DNA of 64,000 nt. It comes from Streptomyces sp. R44 (lineage in GTDB: Bacteria; Actinomycetota; Actinomycetes; Streptomycetales; Streptomycetaceae). The notes under the pieces are model-generated. The model was not told the origin of the DNA and searched no databases. It saw only the letters and a program-made list of their open reading frames with translations. The stretch is from positions 2,418,001-2,482,000 of the forward strand of contig NZ_CP163444.1 of NCBI RefSeq assembly GCF_041053105.1, in the 5' to 3' direction. Below, in pieces: positions 40,409 to 48,209 of the stretch. The translations under genes were made by a program, and so were the position numbers. How positions within the stretch are numbered: position 1 is the first letter of the stretch; each line of letters begins with the position of its first letter.

Positions 40409-41806
40409 TCAGCCGCGGTCGGGGACGCAGCGGCCGTCCTCGGTGCGGTACTTCCACTGCGCGCCGTCCCGGACGAGCTCCTTCACGGCGCCGACGAACC
40501 GGTCCACGTGCTCGTCCGGCGTACCGGCGCCGAAGCTCACCCGGATGGCGTTGAGCGAGCGCTCCCCCGGGGCCGCCTCGGGGGCGCCGCACTCGCCCGG
40601 GTCCTGCGGGTCGCTGCCGAGCAGGGTGCGGACCAGCGGGTGGGCGCAGAAGAGGCCGTCGCGGACGCCGATGCCGTACTCGGCGGAGAGCACGGCGGCG
40701 AAGTGGGAGCTGTTCCAGCCCTCCACGACGAAGGAGATGACGCCCACCCGGGGCGCGTCGTCGCCGAAGAGCGAGAGCACCCGCACTTCAGGCACCTCGG
40801 CCAGGCCCTCGCGGACCTTGGCGATCAGGTGCTGCTCGCGGGCGACGAGGGAGTCGAAGCCGGCCTCGGTCAGCGCCTTGCAGGCGGAGGCGATCGAGTA
40901 GACGCCGATGACGTTCGGCGAACCGGCTTCATGTCGGGCCGCGGTGGTGTGCCACTCCACGTCCACACCACCGTCGGCCCGACGGGCTACCTTGCGGGAC
41001 GCTCCACCGCCCGCGAGGTAGGGCTCGGAATCCTGCAGCCAGTCGGCACGGCCGGCGAGGACGCCGGAGCCGAAGGGCGCGTACAGCTTGTGCCCGGAGA
41101 AGGCGACCCAGTCCACGTCCAACTCCCGTACGGAGACCGGGTGGTGGGGGGCCAGCTGGGCCGCGTCGAGCACGATCCGGGCGCCGTGCGCGTGCGCGGC
41201 GGCGGCGAGCTCCTTCACCGGCCACAGCTCCCCGGTGACGTTGGAGGCGCCGGTCACGCAGACGAGGGCGGGACCGTACGGGTCGCGGTCGGCGAGGGCG
41301 CGCTCCAGGGTCTCGACGGCCTGGGCCGGGGTGCGCGGCGCGTCGAGGTAGGTGACGCGGGCGTCCCGCCAGGGCAGCAGCGAGGCGTGGTGCTCGGTCT
41401 CGAAGACGAAGACCTGGCAGCCGGCCGGGAGGGTGGCGGCGAGCAGGTTCAGCGAGTCGGTGGTGGAGCGGGTGAAGACGACCTGGTCGTCGGGGCGGCA
41501 GTCGAGGAACTCGGCGACAGTGACGCGGCTGTTCTCGAAGAGGTCGGTGGAGAGCTGGGAGAGGTAGCCGGCGCCGCGGTGGACGCTGCCGTAGTACGGG
41601 GCGTAGGCGGCGACGTCGTCCCAGACCCGCTGGAGGGCCGGCGCGCTGGCCGCGTAGTCGAGCGCCGCGTAGGTCACCTCGCCACCGGTGACGAGCGGGA
41701 CGGTGACGTCCCGGCCGAGGACCGGCAGCGGGGCGGCGCAGCAGGGATCGGCGGACTCGGCGGCGGTGGCGGTCTCGACGGTGGCGGCGTTCGGGCATGC
41801 GGACAT
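40409..41806 (-). CDS. Class V aminotransferase / cysteine-desulfurase-like enzyme under SAM-IV control
   Basis: The 465-residue PLP enzyme resembles group II (SufS/CsdA-type) desulfurases: TRSTTDSLNLLA, ETEHHASLLPW, VLDAAQLAPHHPV, the Schiff-base lysine in AFSGHKLYAPFGSGVL, and a Cys in VRDGLFCAHPLVRTLLG, where SufS has RxGxHCAQP. The N-terminus has extra cysteines (MSACPNA, SADPCCAAP). I choose ATG at 41806 because GGGAG precedes it by 8 bases; an ATG six codons upstream is possible. No suf genes are adjacent. A SAM-IV riboswitch in the leader suggests sulfur amino-acid metabolism (cysteine or homocysteine related) instead of general Fe-S assembly. Confidence 0.88.
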   Translation of the reverse strand: MSACPNAATVETATAAESADPCCAAPLPVLGRDVTVPLVTGGEVTYAALDYAASAPALQRVWDDVAAYAPYYGSVHRGAGYLSQLSTDLFENSRVTVAEFLDCRPDDQVVFTRSTTDSLNLLAATLPAGCQVFVFETEHHASLLPWRDARVTYLDAPRTPAQAVETLERALADRDPYGPALVCVTGASNVTGELWPVKELAAAAHAHGARIVLDAAQLAPHHPVSVRELDVDWVAFSGHKLYAPFGSGVLAGRADWLQDSEPYLAGGGASRKVARRADGGVDVEWHTTAARHEAGSPNVIGVYSIASACKALTEAGFDSLVAREQHLIAKVREGLAEVPEVRVLSLFGDDAPRVGVISFVVEGWNSSHFAAVLSAEYGIGVRDGLFCAHPLVRTLLGSDPQDPGECGAPEAAPGERSLNAIRVSFGAGTPDEHVDRFVGAVKELVRDGAQWKYRTEDGRCVPDRG

Positions 41807-41967
41807 GACGGTGTCTCCCGGCATAAAAGGGGCGCGAAAAGGCGTGAAAGAGCCCGCAGGGCAGCGCGAAGAAGGGTGCCGCGTACGGGCGGAAAAGGTG
41901 GAGAGAGGGGCCGAAAGGGCCCTAACGCATTCGCTTGCTCACGAGACACCGCTCCCTAGAGGACCAA

Positions 41968-41994
41968 GGACCCCAGGGTGGTGCGCAGGGGTCC
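41968..41994 (-). promoter_or_regulatory. Hairpin following the SAM-IV aptamer (expression platform candidate)
   Basis: A 7-bp stem GGACCCC/GGGGTCC (41968-41974/41988-41994) sits directly after the aptamer on the minus strand, before CTAGGGAG, a ribosome-binding-like sequence. A tiny frame GTG AGC AAG CGA ATG CGT TAG (41937 down to 41917 region) follows, then a GGGCC/GGCCC hairpin. Whether this is a translated leader is uncertain. Confidence 0.45.
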
Positions 41995-42106
41995 GCGCTT
42001 GCCGCAGGCTTCTGCCGTACGACCTGGTCTTCACCCGGGGCACCCCGCCACGGACGGAGGGTTGCCGGACAGCCAGCCGGGGCTTGAGGGCTGTCGCTCA
42101 TGACCT
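41995..42106 (-). promoter_or_regulatory. SAM-IV riboswitch
   Basis: Read on the minus strand, the conserved S-adenosylmethionine aptamer blocks are present in order: GGTCATGAGCGACAG, CAAGCCCCGGCTGGCTGTCC, GGCAACCCTCC, GTGGCGGGGTGCCCCGGGTG, AAGACCAGGTCG. GGTC/GACC closes P1, and GGCAACC with GGGGTGCC is the family core. The downstream AGGTCGTACGG...GCAAGCGCGG replaces SAM-I's fourth arm, as in the actinobacterial SAM-IV class. It lies about 190-300 bases upstream of the desulfurase-like gene, the only gene in that direction. High SAM is expected to lower expression. Confidence 0.88.
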
Positions 42107-42143
42107 GATACAGAACGTAGTTCAGCTGATCGACACCGCGCAA

Positions 42144-42166
42144 CCCCGTCCGTATGCCGGACGGGG
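42144..42166 (-). terminator. Terminator after trpD
   Basis: CCCCGTCCG/CGGACGGGG (42144-42152/42158-42166) with a 5-base loop begins 15 bases beyond the trpD stop and precedes the SAM-IV promoter region. Confidence 0.8.
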
Positions 42167-42180
42167 CCGCGCGTGGCGCG

Positions 42181-43245
42181 TCAGCGGTTGGTGGCGGCGA
42201 TCCACCGCTCCAGGGACCGCTGGGCCGCGCCGGAGTCGATCGCCTCCGCGCCCCTCGCGATTCCCGCGGCCAGCTGCTCCGCGAGGGTGCCCGTGCCGGG
42301 GTCCAGGGCGGTGAGCGCCGCCGCCGCGTTGAGCAGCACCGCGTCCCGTACCGGACCGCTCTCCCCCGCGAGCAGCCGGCGGGCGACGTCGGCGTTGAAC
42401 GAGGCGTCGTCGCCGCGCAGCGCCTCCAGCGGGACGAGGTCGATGCCGACGTCCCGCGGGTCGAAGCGCTCCTCGGTGACGCCGCCGTCCCGGACCACCC
42501 AGACCCGGGAGGTGGAGGTCGTGGTGAGCTCGTCCAGGCCGTCGTCGCCGCGGAAGACCAGGGCGGAGTTGCCGCGCTCGGCGAAGACCCCGGCGACGAC
42601 GGGCGCCATCCGCGGGTCGGCGACGCCGACGGCCTGGGCCCGTACCTTGGCCGGGTTGGTCAGCGGCCCGAGGACGTTGAAGGTCGTCCGGATGCCCAGC
42701 TGGCCGCGGGCCGCGGCGACGTGCCGCAGCGAGGGGTGGAACTTGATCGCGAAGCAGAGGGTGATGCCCGCTTCGTCGGCGACCTCGGCGACCCGCTGCG
42801 GGGTCAGGTTCAGATTGACGCCGAGCTTCTCCAGGACGTCGGAGGAGCCGGAGGCGGAGGACGCGGCGCGGTTGCCGTGCTTGACGACCTTGGCGCCGGT
42901 CCCGGCGACCACGATCGACGCCATCGTGGAGATGTTGACCGTCTTGGCGCCGTCGCCGCCGGTGCCGACGATGTCGACGGTCCGCCCGGGCACCTCGATG
43001 ACGTTGGCGTGCTCGTACATGGTCCGGACGAGGCCGGCGATCTCCTGCACGGTCTCGCCCTTGGCGCGCAGCGCGACCATGAAGCCGGCGATCTGCGCGT
43101 CGGTCGCCTCGCCGCTCATGATCAGGTCCATCGCCCAGGCCGTGTCGTCGGCGGAGAGGTCGTGGCCGTCGAGGAGTCCGTTCAGCAGGACGGGCCAGGA
43201 GCGGCCCGCCGACGTAGGTCCTCCAGCGGGGGTCGCAGCGCTCAT
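42181..43245 (-). CDS. trpD: Anthranilate phosphoribosyltransferase TrpD
   Basis: Second step of tryptophan synthesis: transfers phosphoribose from PRPP to anthranilate. The 354 residues have the PRPP loop [17 protein letters not shown] (near 85-101), the anthranilate-site [21 protein letters not shown] (near 113-133) and [12 protein letters not shown] (near 184-195). It is a lone gene between the SAM-IV-controlled enzyme and the qcr cluster, far from trpEG but in the same window. No Trp leader is visible before it, unlike trpEG. The same placement beside the cytochrome genes occurs in mycobacteria (from memory). Confidence 0.96.
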   Translation of the reverse strand: MSAATPAGGPTSAGRSWPVLLNGLLDGHDLSADDTAWAMDLIMSGEATDAQIAGFMVALRAKGETVQEIAGLVRTMYEHANVIEVPGRTVDIVGTGGDGAKTVNISTMASIVVAGTGAKVVKHGNRAASSASGSSDVLEKLGVNLNLTPQRVAEVADEAGITLCFAIKFHPSLRHVAAARGQLGIRTTFNVLGPLTNPAKVRAQAVGVADPRMAPVVAGVFAERGNSALVFRGDDGLDELTTTSTSRVWVVRDGGVTEERFDPRDVGIDLVPLEALRGDDASFNADVARRLLAGESGPVRDAVLLNAAAALTALDPGTGTLAEQLAAGIARGAEAIDSGAAQRSLERWIAATNR

Positions 43246-43299
43246 GGCAGCTCCAGATGATCACGTGACGGATACACACCCACCCTATCGATGTCCGGG

Positions 43300-43345
43300 C
43301 ACGGCAAAGAGCCCCGTCCATCGAATGGACGGGGCTCTTGCCGTG
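43300..43345. terminator. Terminator downstream of qcrB
   Basis: A stem of about 21 bp (43300-43321/43325-43345) with one bulged A and a CGA loop contains GAGCCCCGTCCAT/ATGGACGGGGCTC. It lies in the gap between the qcrB stop (43411) and the trpD start (43245), both minus strand, beyond the short repeat at 43351-43393. Confidence 0.88.
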
Positions 43346-43350
43346 GCGAC

Positions 43351-43393
43351 CATGGGGGTCCCCCCGCTCGAGCGAAGCCGAGAGTGGGGGAAG
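43351..43393. repeat. Short Streptomyces intergenic repeat (GGGGGTCCCCC type)
   Basis: An imperfect palindrome, TGGGGGTCCCCCCGCTCGAG followed by CGAAGCCGAGAGTGGGGGAA. CTCGAGCGAAGCCGAG forms the inner stem, and CCCCC/GGGGG the outer one. It is wedged between the qcrB stop and the terminator. Related pieces are inside repeat copy C at 54553-54577 and 54708-54741. I recall such elements as frequent in Streptomyces genomes; origin unknown. Confidence 0.7.
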
Positions 43394-43410
43394 GTCAGGT
43401 GTTCAGGTGA

Positions 43411-45033
43411 TCAGTGGTGGCCGTGGCCGCTCTGGATCTCCTTGAACTCCTCGACCGTGGGCTTGGCGATCTGGCTGTCGTCGCCGTAGTAGCCCTTGTT
43501 GAGCTTGACCCGGAGCTTCTCCATGCGGCCGATCTTGCGCTCCACGCCGTTCTCGTCGACGGCCGGCGGAAGCTCCGCCGCGTCGTACTGCTCGTGCGCG
43601 GTGAGGCGGTGCAGCTCGCCCTGGCTGAGCGGCTGGTGGACCTCGACGAACTCACCGTGCGGCAGGCGCTTGATGATGCCCGACTCGCGGCCGTGCAGCA
43701 CCTTGTCCTTGTCGCGGCGCTGGAGGCCGAGGCAGATCCGCTTGGTGGCGATGAACGCGATGACCGGTCCGACGAAGAAGAAGATCCGGACGAACCAGGT
43801 GATCGAGTTCAGCGACAGGTGGAAGTGGGTCGCCCAGAGGTCGTTTCCACCACCGATGAGCATGATCATGTACGCGGTGATCCAGGCGACACCGAAGGCG
43901 GTGCGCGTCGGAGCGTTGCGCGGGCGCTGCGCGATGTGGTGCTCGCGCTTGTCGCCGGTGATCCAGGACTCGATGAACGGGTAGACCGCGATCGCGGCGA
44001 GGACCGCCGGGAAGATCGCCAGCGGGATCATCACGCCCAGGACCAGCGTGTGGCCCCACAGGTTGATCTCCCAGCCCGGCATGACACGGATCAGACCCTC
44101 GGCGAAGCCCATGTACCAGTCGGGCTGGGCGCCGGTGGACACCTGGTCCGGGCGGTACGGGCCGATGGCCCAGATCGGGTTGATCGAGGCGATCGCCGCG
44201 ATGACCGCGATGACACCGAAGACCAGGAAGAAGAAGCCTCCGGCCTTCGCCATGTACACGGGCAGCAGCGGCATGCCCACGACGTTGTCGTTCGTCCGGC
44301 CGGGGCCGGCGAAGTGCGTGTGCTTGTGGACGAACACCAGGATGAGGTGGGCGACCACGAGACCCAGCATGATGCCGGGCAGCAGCAGCACGTGCGCCGA
44401 GTAGAACCGGGCGACGAAGTCGCCGCCGGGGAACTCGCCGCCGAACAGGAACATCGAGAGGTACGTGCCGATGACCGGCACGGACAGGATCGCGCCCTGC
44501 ATGAAGCGGACACCGGTGCCGGAGAGCAGGTCGTCCGGGAGCGAGTAACCGGTGAAGCCGGTGAACATGCCCAGGAAGAACAGCAGGAAGCCGAACAGCC
44601 AGTTGATCTCACGCGGCTTGCGGAACGCGCCGGTGAAGAACACGCGCATCATGTGCACGAACATGCCGGCGAGGAAGATCAGCGCCGCCCAGTGGTGGAT
44701 CTGCCGGATCAGCAGACCACCGCGCACCTCGAAGGAGATGTGCATGGTCGAGTTGAACGCCTCGGACATCAGCTGTCCCTGGAGCGGGACGTACGGTCCG
44801 ACGTACTCCACCTCGTTCATCGACGGGTGGAAGAACATCGTCAGATAGACGCCCGTCAGGATGATGATGAGGAAGCTGTAGAGGCAGACCTCGCCCAGCA
44901 TGAAGGACCAGTGGTCCGGGAAGATCTTCCGCATGTTGGCCTTGGCCAGCGTGTAGATCCCCAGGCGGCCGTCGGCCCAGTCCGCGACCCGCTCACCGGC
45001 GGGTGCTTTCTTACTCGTGGTCACGGTGCTCAT
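43411..45033 (-). CDS. qcrB: Cytochrome bc1 complex cytochrome b subunit QcrB
   Basis: Membrane subunit that oxidises menaquinol. The 540 residues contain an N-terminal bis-haem four-helix part with His pairs (for example RQIHHWAALIFLAGMFVHMMRV and SAHVLLLPGIMLGLVVAHLILVFVHKH), the quinol-site GFTGYSLPDDLLSGTG and the C-terminal helices up to about 390. A cytoplasmic tail of about 110 residues (LQRRDKDKVLHGRESGI... to GHGHH) is typical of actinobacteria. Last gene of the ctaE-qcrC-qcrA-qcrB run; its ATG overlaps the qcrA stop. Part of the bc1-aa3 supercomplex. Confidence 0.97.
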   Translation of the reverse strand: MSTVTTSKKAPAGERVADWADGRLGIYTLAKANMRKIFPDHWSFMLGEVCLYSFLIIILTGVYLTMFFHPSMNEVEYVGPYVPLQGQLMSEAFNSTMHISFEVRGGLLIRQIHHWAALIFLAGMFVHMMRVFFTGAFRKPREINWLFGFLLFFLGMFTGFTGYSLPDDLLSGTGVRFMQGAILSVPVIGTYLSMFLFGGEFPGGDFVARFYSAHVLLLPGIMLGLVVAHLILVFVHKHTHFAGPGRTNDNVVGMPLLPVYMAKAGGFFFLVFGVIAVIAAIASINPIWAIGPYRPDQVSTGAQPDWYMGFAEGLIRVMPGWEINLWGHTLVLGVMIPLAIFPAVLAAIAVYPFIESWITGDKREHHIAQRPRNAPTRTAFGVAWITAYMIMLIGGGNDLWATHFHLSLNSITWFVRIFFFVGPVIAFIATKRICLGLQRRDKDKVLHGRESGIIKRLPHGEFVEVHQPLSQGELHRLTAHEQYDAAELPPAVDENGVERKIGRMEKLRVKLNKGYYGDDSQIAKPTVEEFKEIQSGHGHH

Positions 45034-46082
45034 CCGCGCTCCCAGAAGGCAGGACCGACGGGCTCGTCGAAGTCGCCGAGCGCCTCCAGGAAGCCCTTGT
45101 CGTTCACGCCGATCCGCAGCTGCGGAAGGGCGTGACCGGCCGGGCCGAAGATGACGCGGGCGCCGTCGGAGAGGTCGAAGGTGGACTGGTGGCACGGGCA
45201 GAGCACGTGGTGCGTCTGCTGCTCGTACAGGGAGATCGGGCAGCCGACGTGGGTGCAGATCTTCGAGAACGCGACGATGCCCTGGTGGGACCACTCGAGC
45301 TCGCGCTTGTCCTTGATGTCCTCCGGCTGGATCCGGACGATCATCAGGGCGGCCTTGGCGATCTCGGTCTGGAAGTGCTCGTCGTGCTCCGAGAGGCCCT
45401 CGGGCATCGCGAAGGTCAGCGAGCCGACCGCGACGTCCTCGGGACGCAGCGGCTCGTGCGTGTTCATGTTGATGAGCTGGAGCCCCTTGGTCCACAGCGT
45501 GGACCGGAGCTTCTTCTCGGGCAGCGGGCCCATGTCACGCAGCAGGACGATGCCGGAGAGCGGTACGAGCGACAGCGCGCCGAACATCGTGTTGCGGATG
45601 AGCTTGCGGCGGCCCATGCCCGACTCCGCGGCACCGGCCGCGAAGTCCGCCATGACCTTCGCCTTGACCTCGGGGGTCGCCGCCATCGGGTGACGCTCGT
45701 CGGCGACCTCGACGTCGGACATCAGGGTGCGGGCCCAGTGGACCGCGCCCGCGCCGATGAAGAAGAGGGCGGCACCGAGGGTCCATCCCAGGGCGAAGTT
45801 GAGCGCGGACACGTGGCCGAAGGGCCAGATGTACACGATCTTGTCGACCGGGAAGATCACGTACGAGGCGATGAAGCCGACGGTGGCCAGCATCGACAGC
45901 GTGAACATGAAGGCGACCGCGCGCTCGGACCGGCGGGCGGCCCGCTCGTCGATGTCCTGGATGCGGGGCTTGTGGGGCGGAAGGCCCGGGTCGGCGAACG
46001 GGTCGTCGGCGACCGTCACCGCGCCGTGCGCGGTGTCCTGCCCTGCCGGCAGGGTCTCTTCTGGAATCTCTTGGCTACTCAT
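45030..46082 (-). CDS. qcrA: Rieske iron-sulfur subunit QcrA
   Basis: The 350-residue Rieske protein has three transmembrane segments, as in actinobacteria, instead of the usual one (near 55-75, 85-105 and 175-195). The [2Fe-2S] site is CTHVGCPIS (near 257) and CPCHQSTFDLSDG (near 278), giving two Cys and two His ligands plus disulfide cysteines. The N-terminal region (SSQEIPEETLPAGQ) is cytoplasmic and acidic. Start overlaps the qcrC stop in ATGA, and the stop overlaps qcrB. Confidence 0.97.
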   Translation of the reverse strand: MSSQEIPEETLPAGQDTAHGAVTVADDPFADPGLPPHKPRIQDIDERAARRSERAVAFMFTLSMLATVGFIASYVIFPVDKIVYIWPFGHVSALNFALGWTLGAALFFIGAGAVHWARTLMSDVEVADERHPMAATPEVKAKVMADFAAGAAESGMGRRKLIRNTMFGALSLVPLSGIVLLRDMGPLPEKKLRSTLWTKGLQLINMNTHEPLRPEDVAVGSLTFAMPEGLSEHDEHFQTEIAKAALMIVRIQPEDIKDKRELEWSHQGIVAFSKICTHVGCPISLYEQQTHHVLCPCHQSTFDLSDGARVIFGPAGHALPQLRIGVNDKGFLEALGDFDEPVGPAFWERG

Positions 46083-46888
46083 GACTTCTTGGCCTTAGCG
46101 GTGTGGGCCGCGACCCAGATGGCAACTGCGATCAGCGCGCCCAGGCCGAAGACCCAGGCGAACAGGCCCTCGCTGACGGGGCCGAGGCCACCGAGCTTGA
46201 GACCGCCCGGGCTCTCGGACGTGTCGCTGTTGACGGCCTGGACGTACGCGATGATGTCCTTCTTCTCCTTCTCCGGCATGGTCGTGTCGGGGAAGGAAGG
46301 CATGTTCTGCGGGCCGGTCTGCATGGCCTCGTAGAGGTGCTTCGGGTCCACGCCTTCGAGGCTCGGGGCGTACTTGCCGTAGGTCAGCGCGCCACCCTCA
46401 CCGGTGAAGTTGTGGCACTGGGCACAGTTGGTGCGGAACAGCTCGCCACCCTTGGCGATGTCGGCACCTTCAGGGCTGTACTGGCCCTCGGTCGGCGTGA
46501 TCGCACCGGCACCGAGAGAGGCGACGTACGCCGCGAGCTGATCGATCTCAGCCTGCGAGTAGATGACCTTCTTCTTCGGGACCTGGGCGCCCGGCTGCTG
46601 GGCCGGCATACGGCCCGTGCCGACCTGGAAGTCGACCGCGGCCGAGCCGACGCCGACGAGGGACGGGCCGTCAGAGGTGCCCTGACCGCCGGTTCCGTGG
46701 CAGCTGGCGCAGCCGACGGAGTAGAGCTTCTTGCCCTCCTCGATGGCGAGGGACTGGGCGGTTTCATCGGCCTTCGCCGTGCCCGCGGGCGCGAACGCGG
46801 CGTACAGCCCCCCCGTGGCCGCCAGCGCGAGAAGTAGGACGACGACCGCCGCCAGCGGATGGCGTCGTCGTGCGGAGAGCTTTTTCAC
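46079..46888 (-). CDS. qcrC: Dihaem cytochrome c subunit QcrC
   Basis: The 269-residue protein has an N-terminal signal anchor (about 10-32), two covalent haem sites CASCH (near 54-58) and CAQCH (near 155-159), and a C-terminal transmembrane helix (about 238-258). The fused dihaem form passes electrons directly to the oxidase without soluble cytochrome c, the rule in actinobacteria. Distal Met ligands are likely in VGTGRMPAQQPG and GPQNMPSFPDTTMPE. Confidence 0.97.
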   Translation of the reverse strand: MKKLSARRRHPLAAVVVLLLALAATGGLYAAFAPAGTAKADETAQSLAIEEGKKLYSVGCASCHGTGGQGTSDGPSLVGVGSAAVDFQVGTGRMPAQQPGAQVPKKKVIYSQAEIDQLAAYVASLGAGAITPTEGQYSPEGADIAKGGELFRTNCAQCHNFTGEGGALTYGKYAPSLEGVDPKHLYEAMQTGPQNMPSFPDTTMPEKEKKDIIAYVQAVNSDTSESPGGLKLGGLGPVSEGLFAWVFGLGALIAVAIWVAAHTAKAKKS

Positions 46889-46962
46889 GGATTACCCCGG
46901 TGTCAGGATCTTCTGCGTCGATGCTTGCTGGATGTCTCGGTCCGCCGTGGTGGCGGAGCCGA

Positions 46963-47583
46963 TTACTTGATCATGTAGATCGTGGCGAAGAGGCCGATCC
47001 AGACGACATCGACGAAGTGCCAGTAGTAGGACACGACGATGGCGGCGGTTGCCTGCTCGTGGGTGAACCTCTTGGCGGCGTACGTCCGGCCGAGGACCAG
47101 CAGGAAGGCGATGAGACCGCCCGTCACGTGCAGGCCGTGGAAGCCGGTGGTCAGGTAGAACACCGTGCCGTACGGGTCGGAGGACAGCGAGAGGCCGTCC
47201 ACCTTGACCAGCTCGGTGTACTCGAAGACCTGGCCGCCGATGAAGATGGCACCCATCACGAACGTGATGATGAACCACGTCCGGAGCTTCTTCACATCGC
47301 CCCGCTCCGCGGCGAAGACGCCGAGCTGGCAGGTGAGGGAGGAGAGCACCAGGATCGTGGTGTTGGTCGCCGAGAAGGGGAAGTTCAAGGCCGAGGCCTT
47401 TTCCGCCCAGAACTCGGGACCCGTCACCGATCGCAGGGTGAAGTACATCGCGAAGAGGGCCGCGAAGAACATCAGCTCGGAGCTCAACCAGATGATGGTT
47501 CCGACGCTGGTGAGGTTCGGTCGATTGACCGACGGGTGCGCGTGCCCTGTTTCTACTGTCGTTACTGTCGCCACGACCGACAT
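46963..47583 (-). CDS. ctaE: Cytochrome c oxidase subunit III CtaE
   Basis: The 206-residue protein has five hydrophobic helices, the short actinobacterial form of subunit III. Conserved segments include [18 protein letters not shown] (near 34-51), [18 protein letters not shown] and [24 protein letters not shown] at the end. It begins the ctaE-qcrCAB transcript; the rest of the oxidase (ctaCDF) is about 2.4 kb upstream in the same direction, separated by two wall/regulatory genes. Confidence 0.97.
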   Translation of the reverse strand: MSVVATVTTVETGHAHPSVNRPNLTSVGTIIWLSSELMFFAALFAMYFTLRSVTGPEFWAEKASALNFPFSATNTTILVLSSLTCQLGVFAAERGDVKKLRTWFIITFVMGAIFIGGQVFEYTELVKVDGLSLSSDPYGTVFYLTTGFHGLHVTGGLIAFLLVLGRTYAAKRFTHEQATAAIVVSYYWHFVDVVWIGLFATIYMIK

Positions 47584-47709
47584 TATGTCGGTCGCTTATC
47601 CCGCCCTCACTCCGGGGGGTGCCGTTCGGAGTGTCAGGGGGGCGTGTCCAGCCCGAACGGCCCAGTGCGAAGGCCGCCGAGCACCGTTCGAACAGGTGTT
47701 GAACGGGTG

Positions 47710-47736
47710 TTGACGGGGTGTGGACCGGAGTAGCAT
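47710..47736 (+). promoter_or_regulatory. Candidate promoter for the receiver-like gene
   Basis: TTGACG (47710-47715) and TAGCAT (47731-47736) are 15 bases apart, a little short. It follows near-repeats CAGGTGTTGA, CGGGTGTTGA and GGGGTGTGGA (47695-47724). The gap also has to hold the ctaE promoter on the other strand. Confidence 0.45.
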
Positions 47737-47785
47737 CCGGCGCATCGATCGACGACCTTCCCACGGACTTCCCCACGGAGGAACG

Positions 47786-48187
47786 ATGCAGTCGAGTGCC
47801 ACGGTCCTGGTCTACAGCGATGACGCGAACACCCGCGCGCAGGTGCGGCTCGCGGCCGGACGCAGGCCCGCGACCGACGTTCCCCCGGTCGAGTTCGTCG
47901 AGTGCGCCACGCTGCCGGCGGTGCTGAAGCGGCTGGACGAGGGCGGGATCGACGTGTGCGTGCTCGACGGCGAGGCGGTGCCCGCCGGAGGCATGGGGGT
48001 GTGCCGGCAGATCAAGGACGAGGTCTTCCACTGCCCGCCGGTCCTGCTGCTGATCGGGCGGCCCCAGGACGCCTGGCTGGCCACCTGGAGCCGCGCGGAC
48101 GCCGCGGTCACCCTTCCGGTGGAACCGGTCGAGTTCGCGGCGTCCCTGGCGTCCCTGCTGCGCTCGCGCCTGTCGATCGACGCCTGA
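47786..48187 (+). CDS. Receiver-like protein without output domain
   Basis: The 133 residues fold-match a response-regulator receiver: VLVYSDDANTRAQV gives the acidic pair (near 10-11), DVCVLDGEAVPAGG the phosphoacceptor Asp (near 58), PPVLLLIGRPQ the strand before the switch residue, and VTLPVEPVEFAASLASLL the last helix. The usual Lys of the K-P motif is replaced (LPVEP), so phosphorylation may be lost. No DNA-binding domain follows. ATG is set by GGAGG 7-8 bases ahead. No kinase is adjacent. Confidence 0.75.
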   Translation: MQSSATVLVYSDDANTRAQVRLAAGRRPATDVPPVEFVECATLPAVLKRLDEGGIDVCVLDGEAVPAGGMGVCRQIKDEVFHCPPVLLLIGRPQDAWLATWSRADAAVTLPVEPVEFAASLASLLRSRLSIDA

Positions 48188-48209
48188 GCCGTCCGGGGCG
48201 CGCCTCCGC

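Noticed and set aside
41922..42143. 73-codon minus-strand frame (MRGVDQLNYVLYQVMSDSPQ...)
   Set aside because: It lies exactly over the SAM-IV aptamer, whose conserved RNA blocks explain the sequence; no ribosome-binding site.
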